23,463 bases of DNA, taken from IMG/VR virus record IMGVR_UViG_3300025133_000606, positions 1 to 23,463 of that record. One strand, written 5' to 3'. The position numbers and the translations under genes were made by a program. Shown piece after piece: positions 7,867 to 14,432 of the stretch; within the stretch, counting starts at the first letter, position 1; each line of letters starts with the position of its first letter. This DNA is from a virus. Under the pieces are notes generated by a model. It was not told the origin of the DNA, searched no databases, and worked only from the letters and a program-made list of their open reading frames with translations.

Positions 7867-8782
7867 AGAGACCCTCAATCTCTTTATTGAAATACTCTTT
7901 ATTTCTCATGAGCTCGTCTAGGGTAATCTCTAAGTGGGCCCTCTCTGTAGCTAAGGTAGCGACTTTGGAGAACCTTCTAGGTAGGGGGTGGTCCGGGTTA
8001 ACGTCTGCAAGCCTGGACTCGGTATTCACCCTCATGCCAGTTACTCGGTCTACTGCAGAAGCGACCTTCTCGGCAACAATCGTTGCAGTCTCCTGCGCAC
8101 ATCCAGGGTCGACATCATCCCACTCCATGCCACTGAAGCATGCGTGCAGGATGTCTTCAACAGAGTACCCCTCTTTATAGACAGAGAGGGCTTCCTTGAT
8201 CAGGTCACCCATAGCCAGATCAGAGGCGGTCTTGACTCCAGAGATGCTGTTCTCGACAGAGCTTGTAGCTTCTTTGAGGTCTTGACGCAGCCGGCGGACA
8301 TCTCTAGTAGGATCGGCCCAGTTATCTTCTGGTGCCTCTGCCTGCTTCATTAGCTCAGTAAAGGCATTAGCAGGTTGAAATTTCGGCTTAGTATAAGATG
8401 CGACTTTCGTAGTCATAAGACTTTCGTCCTCCTCTGACATAGACCCTCTCTTCTCAGAGATAGAGGCTACTTTAGTAGCTCTTAACATCTGAGCGGCAGT
8501 AAGTGCATCCGGAGGGTCAAAAGAAATATACCTATCTGCCCCAGAGGCTGCCTTGTGCATTCTCTCATACGCATCATGATACGTCATCTCGCAGATACGT
8601 CGAACGTGCTCAGATGTAAGGTCATGAGGCGCAGCAGATGCAGCCTTGACAACCGCCTCTGTTAGCGATGTCCCATTTGATAAATGGTCTGACACAGCTA
8701 CTTGGGCCATGTCCCGTAGGGTGTCTCTTGTGATTCTAGGACCAAACATGCCCAACTCGAGGAATGAATTTTGACTAATCAT
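7853..8782 (-). CDS. Helical protein with six exact K-[VAT]-A-S repeats, 309 aa
   Basis: Unrecognised family and first gene of the leftward head block. Largely helical and charged. K-[VAT]-A-S occurs at residues 46, 77, 104, 126, 184 and 239, with near matches at 146 (KQAE) and 273 (KVAT), roughly every 25-55 residues. This spacing makes it look like a chain of short segments joined by a common site. The start is uncertain: ATG at 8782 has no ribosome site and overlaps the 5' end of the divergent rightward gene; ATG at 8749 (MFGPRITRD) has only a weak GAG 6 bases upstream and gives 298 aa. A scaffold, internal protein or processed polyprotein are possible; none is proven. Confidence 0.6.
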   Translation of the reverse strand: MISQNSFLELGMFGPRITRDTLRDMAQVAVSDHLSNGTSLTEAVVKAASAAPHDLTSEHVRRICEMTYHDAYERMHKAASGADRYISFDPPDALTAAQMLRATKVASISEKRGSMSEEDESLMTTKVASYTKPKFQPANAFTELMKQAEAPEDNWADPTRDVRRLRQDLKEATSSVENSISGVKTASDLAMGDLIKEALSVYKEGYSVEDILHACFSGMEWDDVDPGCAQETATIVAEKVASAVDRVTGMRVNTESRLADVNPDHPLPRRFSKVATLATERAHLEITLDELMRNKEYFNKEIEGLYDRA

Positions 8783-9466
8783 ACAATGAAAATACCAGAG
8801 GCGGCCAGATTACTCGGAGTAACTGACCGCACAGTGAGAAACTATATCAAGCGGGGCCTCTTGTCGAGGCAACGAAAATCAAGAACCCCATTATTAGACC
8901 CCACAGAAGTAGAGGAGCTTCGGCTAGATCTACAATCCTCCGAACCAGTCCTCTCTAGGAAAGAGTTTATACACCTAAGAGCCAAGGTGCGCAGACTGGA
9001 ATCCCACATGGAAGTAGTCCTACGGATCCTAGACACGAGAAGTCAACCTTTGGAGTTAAAAGAGGACTATGCACGGGAGATGTATGGCCTTGCGGTTGCT
9101 CACCTAAAGAAGAGCTCTTGGGAGATTGCCGAGATTAAGCCCTGGATAGAGGTATTTGAAAGGCTCGACGAAGAAGACTTCTCCGTCCTCGCCAAAGCAT
9201 CCGATGATGCCAAGGCCTGGCTGGTGTTCCTGCGCCTAAACGTAAGCATGACTTCGCACGTCGTGAGTGACTCAGACTACACATCCTCTCTAGATTTACA
9301 GACCCTGCATAAGATGCTGGTCGAGGGACGGCGCAGGATGCGCATATCAGCGTTTATCTATGCAGAAATGGCAGGAAGCATAGAGGCTGATCTCTCCCGG
9401 TATGGCTTCGCGGACGCCCCCAAGTCTTCAGTAGATACTCTCTTCTCTGAAGTACTAAAAAAGTAA
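8771..9466 (+). CDS. MerR/excisionase-type helix-turn-helix protein, 231 aa
   Basis: Likely a DNA-binding protein. Residues 6-32 (KIPEAARLLGVTDRTVRNY then IKRGLL) match the N-terminal winged-helix pattern of MerR and HTH_17 families, where the second helix contacts DNA. Residues about 58-85 form a short coiled-coil-like helix and the rest is helical with no ligand-binding Cys cluster. TTG at 8771 is chosen as start because GAGGA lies 7 bases upstream; the ATG at 8786 is too far from it. It is head-to-head with the leftward head block with no spacer. It may be a transcription regulator of the divergent late genes; a terminase small subunit is an alternative, given the terminase 1.1 kb away. 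Confidence 0.65.
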   Translation: MTNHTMKIPEAARLLGVTDRTVRNYIKRGLLSRQRKSRTPLLDPTEVEELRLDLQSSEPVLSRKEFIHLRAKVRRLESHMEVVLRILDTRSQPLELKEDYAREMYGLAVAHLKKSSWEIAEIKPWIEVFERLDEEDFSVLAKASDDAKAWLVFLRLNVSMTSHVVSDSDYTSSLDLQTLHKMLVEGRRRMRISAFIYAEMAGSIEADLSRYGFADAPKSSVDTLFSEVLKK

Positions 9467-9467
9467 G

Positions 9468-9483
9468 AAAAGTTGGCATAAAA
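9468..9483 (+). promoter_or_regulatory. Promoter-like motif copy 1 (AAAAGTTGGCATAAAA)
   Basis: This 16-mer matches the one at 10035-10050 in 15 of 16 positions. Both lie in rightward intergenic gaps, 30-50 bases before start codons. It may be the core of a phage promoter; the polymerase that would read it is unknown. Confidence 0.35.
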
Positions 9484-9522
9484 ACTCCGCTTAGCAACCA
9501 TTAACCGAACAAAGGAGGGGCT

Positions 9523-10017
9523 ATGGGAACCGCAAGTAAGATAGTAAGTCTATCTCTCGAGCCAGGAGTCAAAGACCTGGTGGAAAAGATGGTCAAAGAA
9601 CAGCTATCAACGGCAGTAAGTGAGAGTACTGATGCCGAAGTCCAAGAACTCAAGACGAGGATTGCCTCTCTAGAGAAGAAACTATCGTCTGAACACAGGC
9701 GTGTCTCCAATATGCTGGGCCGAGTGAAGTTCCTCGAGGGACTTCCATCTGACTTCCCCAGCCAATTGATCGACTTCGCTGAGAGACTCAGCAGAGTTGA
9801 AGAGGCAGATCCCGTAGACATCGGGAAGGAAGTCGAAGATGTCCTCGCGAACATGCAGGACGATATTGATCGAACAGGGGACCGAGCAGAGAGCCTGTCC
9901 CAATCCCTGGCCCATGCGTGGGATGTAGTGACTAATGCGCTACAGGCGGTGGGAATGTCCCCACTACCTGCTGTGCGACGCGCACCAACCAAGTGGCCTC
10001 GAGTCGATAGGCTCTAA
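9523..10017 (+). CDS. Coiled-coil protein, 164 aa
   Basis: Unrecognised. A very strong ribosome site (AAAGGAGGGG) ends 2-3 bases before the ATG region at 9523. Residues about 15-70 have heptad-spaced Val/Leu with many Glu and Lys (for example VQELKTRIASLEKKLSSEH), and residues about 80-135 are again helical and acidic; together they predict one or two coiled coils. The tail is Pro/Arg-rich and basic. It has its own upstream motif copy and sits between the HTH gene and a small membrane-type gene, all rightward. Coiled-coil proteins of this size include small terminase subunits, scaffold chaperones and spanin-like or structural proteins; I cannot choose among them. Confidence 0.65.
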   Translation: MGTASKIVSLSLEPGVKDLVEKMVKEQLSTAVSESTDAEVQELKTRIASLEKKLSSEHRRVSNMLGRVKFLEGLPSDFPSQLIDFAERLSRVEEADPVDIGKEVEDVLANMQDDIDRTGDRAESLSQSLAHAWDVVTNALQAVGMSPLPAVRRAPTKWPRVDRL

Positions 10018-10034
10018 TACTCTAAAATAGCCTA

Positions 10035-10050
10035 AAAAGTAGGCATAAAA
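10035..10050 (+). promoter_or_regulatory. Promoter-like motif copy 2 (AAAAGTAGGCATAAAA)
   Basis: Near-identical to the copy at 9468-9483. It also overlaps a small inverted repeat, GCCTA at 10030-10034 with TAGGC at 10040-10044. It lies 51 bases before the ATG of the 137-aa gene. Promoter function is inferred from repetition and position. Confidence 0.35.
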
Positions 10051-10101
10051 TAGATGCGGAAGGGATCTACCCTGGACGTATTCACACACAAAGGAGAAGC
10101 T

Positions 10102-10515
10102 ATGAAGGGTTACACCTCATACAAGAATTTCACCAACAACGGGTTGGGCCTCGGCCCAACCGGAACCCACCTGCTTCACGGCGGGATCGTGGCCGGCGGC
10201 GTCTACGCTGTCGGTAAGTACGCGGATGTCGAAGCCCTCCAGGTATGGTGGGCTCCGCTCGCAGGCGGGTTGGCCGGCATTCTCGGATCGATCATCGTGG
10301 ACAAGATGCTCATGGACGACCTCCAGAGCTACGAGCTTTTCGAAGCTCGCGTCATGAAGGAACTCTCGCGTCACGACGAGTGGACCAACAAGGGTTGGAC
10401 GCTCGACGAGGGACGCTTCACCGAGGCCTACACGGCCGAGGTGAACAAGATCCTGAAGTCGGCAAAGGCCATCAAGGCCAAGAAGCCCGAAGAGCAGCTT
10501 GCTCCTACTGGCTGA
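10102..10515 (+). CDS. Small membrane-type protein, codon-biased, 137 aa
   Basis: Unrecognised. ATG at 10102 follows AAAGGAG with 5 bases spacing; an in-frame ATG at 10054 has no ribosome site. Residues about 22-40 (THLLHGGIVAGGVYAVG) and 49-66 (WWAPLAGGLAGILGSIIV) are two hydrophobic Gly-rich segments likely to cross or enter a membrane, followed by a charged, Lys-rich C-terminal half. Two such segments in a small protein recall holins, but the long soluble tail is unusual for one. Codon choice avoids AGA, AGG, ATA and CTA throughout, unlike the neighbouring rightward genes and like the capsid gene, which predicts strong expression. It ends 15 bases before a strong hairpin. Confidence 0.65.
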   Translation: MKGYTSYKNFTNNGLGLGPTGTHLLHGGIVAGGVYAVGKYADVEALQVWWAPLAGGLAGILGSIIVDKMLMDDLQSYELFEARVMKELSRHDEWTNKGWTLDEGRFTEAYTAEVNKILKSAKAIKAKKPEEQLAPTG

Positions 10516-10530
10516 TGTCACCCGATGCTC

Positions 10531-10560
10531 GGAGTGGGTCCTCTTCGGAGGGCCCGCTCC
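10531..10560. terminator. 13-bp hairpin with TTCG tetraloop between convergent genes
   Basis: GGAGTGGGTCCTC (10531-10543) pairs with GAGGGCCCGCTCC (10548-10560), two pairs being G-U in the rightward RNA, closed by TTCG. UUCG loops are exceptionally stable and common in terminators. Downstream on the plus strand the sequence is only moderately T-rich (TTTAGCTTTTT, beginning about 13 bases later). It separates the rightward 137-aa gene from the convergent terminase gene and probably stops rightward transcription. Confidence 0.65.
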
Positions 10561-10573
10561 CTGCATCACCCAT

Positions 10574-12292
10574 TTAGCTTTTTAGGTGCCCGTCTATTCC
10601 CGAACTTGGCAGGATAATGTCGGGACGAGGATGATCAATCATCGAGGCAAGGAAACAGAGGACTAGAGAGTGGTAAGCATCGTCCGTGGTGCTCGGCGAC
10701 TTCTTATACTCAGTCATACGCGTTCGCTCATTGTACTCCGAGAAGATGGAGAGCATATCGGATGCGTAGGAGCTGAACTCAGACCACTTAGGGAACCTAA
10801 AGACAGTGCGTCTCTTTAAGCAGTTAAATACCGCACTCATGACCTCGGACCTGTGCACCAAGAATCGACCCTTTCCGGAGTCGTACTTAAGTAAGGTCTT
10901 GGGAGTAGAGTACTGATATCTAACAATCTTCTGCGACCCGAAGGAACGCAGAAGTTCATCGTTGGGCCAGTAACCTCCACCGTAGTCAACCCCGACTCGG
11001 GATATCTTAAACGTAGAGATGAACTTCTTTATCTTCTCGATCTGAGCTCGCGGCTCCGACTCGGCACCGCTGAACCTATGCACGAAGAAGACACGGAAGA
11101 ACCCATCCATATAGGTCGCTAGAGTTAGCACCGTATAGGAGTTCGTACTGTCTTGTCCCCAGTCAATGCCGGCATAGATCTTATTGCAGAGCAGCTTCCC
11201 CTGAATCTCTTTGATCGCTTCTGCTGCCATGCTGAAGTCTGGATCACAGTTGTCGTATACATCCTGGCGAGTAAGGGGCCTCTGTCCAGAATCGAAGCTC
11301 ATCCCCAAGACCTCATTGTAGAACTTGGCTCTTGGGTACGCGTTGTACTTAGTTAGAATATTGGACCACTCTGCCCAGGGAACCATCAACTGGGGAACTC
11401 TGTATCCCTCGAAAGTATCGTACTTCTGGTTAGGGGTAGCAGTTCGAACCCACTGCGCCATAGGATGTGCGGGGTCTATCCTATGGCCACATCTATCGCA
11501 GATAAGACTATCGATGCCGATGTTCTTCTCTCCCAGGATGTTCCAGTGCCAGGAACCAGGAGTCTTGGGCGTCCCGTGTCTATCGCACGGTACCGCCCAC
11601 TCATTCTTAGTCGAGTAGTTATCCCAATAGTGCTGAATAGGATTATCTAAGGACTTCGGAGTCCCTGAGTAGATAAACCACTTGAACGGGGAGTGGGACG
11701 CGGCCTCTTCAATGACAGGGATGTTATCAAGCAATAGGTCCTGAAACTCGTCCATGCAGATCAGATCTGCAGAAAGTCCACGACATCTATCCGCGTTCAA
11801 GAATGCGTATCTAAGCGTTAACTGGCTTCTATTGATGGCCTTCTTCTCGAAGACGTTGTCTGTCAGGTGGGCAGGGAACCAGGTCTTCAGGTCCGGACAG
11901 GTCTCAAGAGTCTCCTTGATTCGTGTCTTAGAGAACTCCTTAGTCTGTGTACTAGAGGGAGAGACATACAAGATCTTGAAGTGAGGGATTAGACAGGCGT
12001 ACGCCAATGCCTTGTTTCCCAAAGTGGTGCTCTTCTCTACCTGCCTTCCGCACATAAGGAGCGTTCGGGTACTCGAAGAGTCATAGATGTCCCTAAGGTA
12101 CCTACGCTCATCAAATGAGAAAGGCACTAAGGATCGAGTATGGGCGTCTGGCATTAAGACCGTAGTCTCTACAAACTGAGAGGGGGAGACTTTAAGCCTC
12201 CGGTCATCCGCTCCTTCTGCTGAGACTATGTCTTGGTCCAATGGAGCGGACCACTCCCACGAAGCCCCATCAAAATTGGTGTCTACCGGCAT
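10574..12292 (-). CDS. terL: Terminase large subunit (DNA packaging ATPase/nuclease), 572 aa
   Basis: The motor that cuts phage DNA and drives it into the prohead through the portal. The ATPase domain shows a Walker A-like CGRQVEKSTT at residues 81-90 (Lys87), a Walker B LICMDE at residues 177-182 (Asp181, Glu182) and a coupling-type YSGTP at 208-212. An insert with Cys236/His239 and Cys265/Cys268/His270 looks metal-binding. The RNase H-like nuclease has Asp377 in GIDWGQD, Asp436 in VGVDYGG and Asp537/538 in STTDDAYHS. Length is usual for the family. ATG at 12292 with GAGG 8 bases upstream. It stands as a single leftward gene between two rightward pairs or trios, its small-subunit partner not obvious. 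Confidence 0.95.
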   Translation of the reverse strand: MPVDTNFDGASWEWSAPLDQDIVSAEGADDRRLKVSPSQFVETTVLMPDAHTRSLVPFSFDERRYLRDIYDSSSTRTLLMCGRQVEKSTTLGNKALAYACLIPHFKILYVSPSSTQTKEFSKTRIKETLETCPDLKTWFPAHLTDNVFEKKAINRSQLTLRYAFLNADRCRGLSADLICMDEFQDLLLDNIPVIEEAASHSPFKWFIYSGTPKSLDNPIQHYWDNYSTKNEWAVPCDRHGTPKTPGSWHWNILGEKNIGIDSLICDRCGHRIDPAHPMAQWVRTATPNQKYDTFEGYRVPQLMVPWAEWSNILTKYNAYPRAKFYNEVLGMSFDSGQRPLTRQDVYDNCDPDFSMAAEAIKEIQGKLLCNKIYAGIDWGQDSTNSYTVLTLATYMDGFFRVFFVHRFSGAESEPRAQIEKIKKFISTFKISRVGVDYGGGYWPNDELLRSFGSQKIVRYQYSTPKTLLKYDSGKGRFLVHRSEVMSAVFNCLKRRTVFRFPKWSEFSSYASDMLSIFSEYNERTRMTEYKKSPSTTDDAYHSLVLCFLASMIDHPRPDIILPSSGIDGHLKS

Positions 12293-12378
12293 GTTTTGAG
12301 CCTCAATAAAAACCCTACTTTACTCGTCATAAGTGTGTTGCCCGAACATAACACAATAACACACAAAGGAGGATCGGG
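12293..12378. promoter_or_regulatory. Divergent promoter region between terminase and rightward pair
   Basis: This 86-base gap separates two start codons pointing away from each other, so it should hold promoters for both. It is A/T-richer than the genes. On the plus side it ends in ACACACAAAGGAG (12359-12371), identical to the leader of the 137-aa gene at 10084-10096. CATAA at 12328-12332 weakly recalls the promoter-like motif, with different surroundings. On the minus side AAAGTAGGGTTTTTATT also shares AAAGTAGG with motif copy 2. No clear sigma70 pair could be assigned. Confidence 0.4.
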
Positions 12379-12966
12379 ATGGGTGACGCAATTATATCAG
12401 GGTATGAAGTAAGGAAAGTAATGGGCCATGAAAAGTGGCTAAAGCTGGTGCATCTGCAGGACGAGAGTCTGCGGAGGCACACACTGTCTGTCGGGATCGG
12501 AGACGACCCCGTGAGGATGTACAGCGAACTCATCCGTAGAGCCACTCCAGGCACTACAGTTGTTGGAGAGGACTTGAGTAATCTCAAGAAGTTCTCCAGC
12601 TGGAATACCCGATTCAGTGGCGTCGGTAAAATCCGAGGTCATAGCGTCACCTACTCAACCTACTTCGGTGTTCAGGTCTGGGTGTTTCTCGAAGTAGATC
12701 TGGATGTTGGGCAAAGAAACATCACCGCTCTCATCGGAGAGAGCAAGACTGAAGTCATCAAAGATGTCGACGACCTGGAGAGCCTTTGGGAGGGCTCTCT
12801 TCAGGGCGCACGAGAAGATTGGTGCTTCGGGAGTATATGGCCGGTAGAATACGACAAGAGGATGAAGAAGCATGTCGTCGTCGACCGATCAATCCAGGCA
12901 ACCACCCCCGAGCCTCCAGTGGGTTCCGAAAGCAGTGCAGTCGTTCAAGCGTGCACTACTGGGTGA
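12379..12966 (+). CDS. Hypothetical protein, 195 aa
   Basis: Unrecognised. ATG at 12379 with AAAGGAGG and 7 bases spacing. The protein is well mixed, with short beta-type stretches (SVTYSTYFGVQVWVFLEVDLDV near residues 89-110, split by charged residues) and no membrane segment, coiled coil or K-x-A signature. The last ~25 residues are Pro/Ser/Thr-rich and probably loose. Its 3' end overlaps the next rightward gene by 95 bases in another frame. It is transcribed away from the terminase and could be an early or regulatory gene rather than a virion gene. Confidence 0.65.
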   Translation: MGDAIISGYEVRKVMGHEKWLKLVHLQDESLRRHTLSVGIGDDPVRMYSELIRRATPGTTVVGEDLSNLKKFSSWNTRFSGVGKIRGHSVTYSTYFGVQVWVFLEVDLDVGQRNITALIGESKTEVIKDVDDLESLWEGSLQGAREDWCFGSIWPVEYDKRMKKHVVVDRSIQATTPEPPVGSESSAVVQACTTG

Positions 12967-13204
12967 TCTCTACGCCTGGGATCTGGTGCCGCAAGTGGAC
13001 CCCCTTCAGTGGGTGTTCCACTTGCGGCTCCACCGGAGACTAAAGAAAGAAGAGATTTCTCTTTTTAGGTCCATCCTCAAGGCATGGTGCGACGCGAATG
13101 ATGCGGTCTATAAGAAGTCTCTTTGGGACAAGTGGGACTTCAAGGCCCTCATTCTTATCAAGGGCCTAGGTCCTCTAAAGGACAATAGCCCTTATGAGGA
13201 CTAG
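12872..13204 (+). CDS. Hypothetical Trp-rich small protein, 110 aa
   Basis: Unrecognised. Starts at ATG 12872 with AGAGGA about 10 bases upstream, inside the 195-aa gene, so its first 31 codons share DNA with that gene. The overlapped N-terminus is Ser/Pro-rich; the unique part (residues 32-110) is helical, basic and has six Trp in the whole chain, looking like a folded domain. The stop TAG overlaps the stop of the convergent leftward gene in the palindrome CTAG. A later start (GTG at residue 22) would remove part of the overlap but has no ribosome site. Confidence 0.55.
   Translation: MSSSTDQSRQPPPSLQWVPKAVQSFKRALLGDLYAWDLVPQVDPLQWVFHLRLHRRLKKEEISLFRSILKAWCDANDAVYKKSLWDKWDFKALILIKGLGPLKDNSPYED
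13160..13193. terminator. Two-step hairpin at the convergent gene ends
   Basis: AAGGGC (13160-13165) pairs with GCCCTT (13188-13193), and inside it GTCCT (13170-13174) pairs with AGGAC (13179-13183) around a 4-base loop, with 4-base internal loops between. It lies within the last codons of the 110-aa gene, just before both convergent stops. No T-run follows on either strand, so terminator function is tentative. Confidence 0.3.
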
Positions 13205-13491
13205 CGGAAGTAGTACGAGTTAACTAAGTCTCGTGCCCACTTCCTCTCTGCGGCTCGCTGCTGTCTTCGAGTAACTGGAAGGCCCTTAAGGCTGGCACCT
13301 AAAAGTCCGCCACTACCTGCACCGATAGCGCCGCCTATAAGGGCACCCTTAAGTCTGTCTTCATCATTCATCATGGCACCTGCTCCAGCACCGACAGCTC
13401 CTCCAGTGAGGGCAGCAATCGCAGGAGCGGACCCTTCTTTCCAAAGAGGGTGCTCAGAGAGAAGACCTTCGTATGCAGCTAGTTTATCCAT
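13201..13491 (-). CDS. Small glycine-zipper protein with MDKLAAYE N-terminus, 96 aa
   Basis: Unrecognised. ATG at 13491 has AGGAG 7 bases upstream and shares its A with the TGA stop of the gene before it. The N-terminus MDKLAAYEGLLSEHPLWKEG closely parallels the 121-aa protein at 22156-22521. Residues about 22-66 are a double glycine zipper (IAALTGGAVGAGAGAM and GALIGGAIGAGSGGLLGAS) separated by a charged NDEDR turn, a hairpin-of-helices pattern that could insert in a membrane. The tail is Arg-rich. A role as an ejected or membrane-interacting virion protein is inferred. Confidence 0.65.
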   Translation of the reverse strand: MDKLAAYEGLLSEHPLWKEGSAPAIAALTGGAVGAGAGAMMNDEDRLKGALIGGAIGAGSGGLLGASLKGLPVTRRQQRAAERKWARDLVNSYYFR

Positions 13492-13850
13492 CACAGTTCT
13501 CCTAAGCAGACATCAACTAGGTTGAGGAAGCCTACAGTATAGTGGTCGTAATTAAAGAACGGAGATCCAACGACACCCTTAGCAAGGACCCCTAGAGACT
13601 CTACCTCCGGCACATATGCTGCGCTGAATTGGGTAGTTCCTCCAAAGTGACTCTCAATGATCTCCGCGAGGAAGTCTCTGAAGTCTGGCTTCTTTACATC
13701 GAAGAACTGGTAGATAAGGTCGTCGCCCTTAGCCACGATCTCTACTCTGAAGTTATTGCCTCGGTACTCTGCTCTCGGATGAGGAACGATGTTTACTTCG
13801 TGTCCTTGTACCGACTTGTCCGGGTCTTCCATAAATGCGGGGGTGCTCAT
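13491..13850 (-). CDS. Hypothetical protein, 119 aa
   Basis: Unrecognised. ATG at 13850 with a GAGAG-type site nearby is preferred over a GTG at 13862 that would overlap the upstream stop. It is a compact, well-mixed alpha/beta protein without membrane segment, zipper or K-x-A signature, containing NNFRVEIVAKGDDLIYQFFD and an aromatic stretch GSPFFNYDHYTVGFLNL. Its stop overlaps the start of the next gene by one base. It sits between a beta-rich protein and a zipper protein; a small structural or baseplate-linked role is only a contextual guess. Confidence 0.6.
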   Translation of the reverse strand: MSTPAFMEDPDKSVQGHEVNIVPHPRAEYRGNNFRVEIVAKGDDLIYQFFDVKKPDFRDFLAEIIESHFGGTTQFSAAYVPEVESLGVLAKGVVGSPFFNYDHYTVGFLNLVDVCLGEL

Positions 13851-13858
13851 CTTCTCTC

Positions 13859-14422
13859 TCACTTCTCAGCTATGACAGATACCGACACATCAACAGTGTT
13901 GTTATCTCCCCATAGAACTAGGTTACAATTTGCGCCGTAGGCCATGATCTCAATGGTGTACTTGCCTACGGTCCCGATGCCTACTTGATAGTCAACCGCA
14001 GTGTACGTAACGGGGATCGAAGTGCGATCTGCTTCGTACTCACGACTCCAGTCGGTTGTGGTGTCCTCATCCGGATCGGAAGAGTTGCTCCATCGAGGGG
14101 CGATATTCAAGACAGTGGCAGTGCCTGGGTCTGCGACATCGACAACTACCTTGATAGTCTCAAGCCCGGCCAGTCCACTTACAGAGGCGGCCGTCCACTG
14201 AGATGCGGTAATTGCGTCGGCATAACCTGTCTGGGTCGTAATAGCGCCATCATCTGTGCCACTCCACAGCTCTTCCGGTAGTCCGGCAGCATCGTTGTAG
14301 TAGATAACCGCCATCCCCGAAGAGTTGACCGAGGTCGATACTGTGCTTTGCGACAGGTTGTTGTCGGACATGAAGTCGACAAGGTCGGTCTCAGATCTAA
14401 CGGTTTTGCACTTAATACTCAT
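13859..14422 (-). CDS. Beta-rich Thr/Ser/Asp-rich structural-type protein, 187 aa
   Basis: Unrecognised. ATG at 14422 with AAAGGAG 6 bases upstream. Composition is high in Thr, Ser, Val, Asp and Ala with alternating beta-strand patterns (ETIKVVVDVADPGTATVLNI; YTIEIMAYGANCNLVLWGD; TVDVSVSVIAEK), typical of virion decoration, tail or adhesion domains, and lacks K-x-A, zipper and coiled-coil features. It is followed 8 bases later by the 119-aa gene. A small capsid- or tail-surface protein is plausible. Confidence 0.6.
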   Translation of the reverse strand: MSIKCKTVRSETDLVDFMSDNNLSQSTVSTSVNSSGMAVIYYNDAAGLPEELWSGTDDGAITTQTGYADAITASQWTAASVSGLAGLETIKVVVDVADPGTATVLNIAPRWSNSSDPDEDTTTDWSREYEADRTSIPVTYTAVDYQVGIGTVGKYTIEIMAYGANCNLVLWGDNNTVDVSVSVIAEK

Positions 14423-14432
14423 TTGAACTCCT

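Noticed and set aside
9501-9992. Leftward 163-aa frame opposite the coiled-coil gene
   Set aside because: Ser/Arg-rich shadow; the rightward frame has a very strong ribosome site and a heptad pattern.
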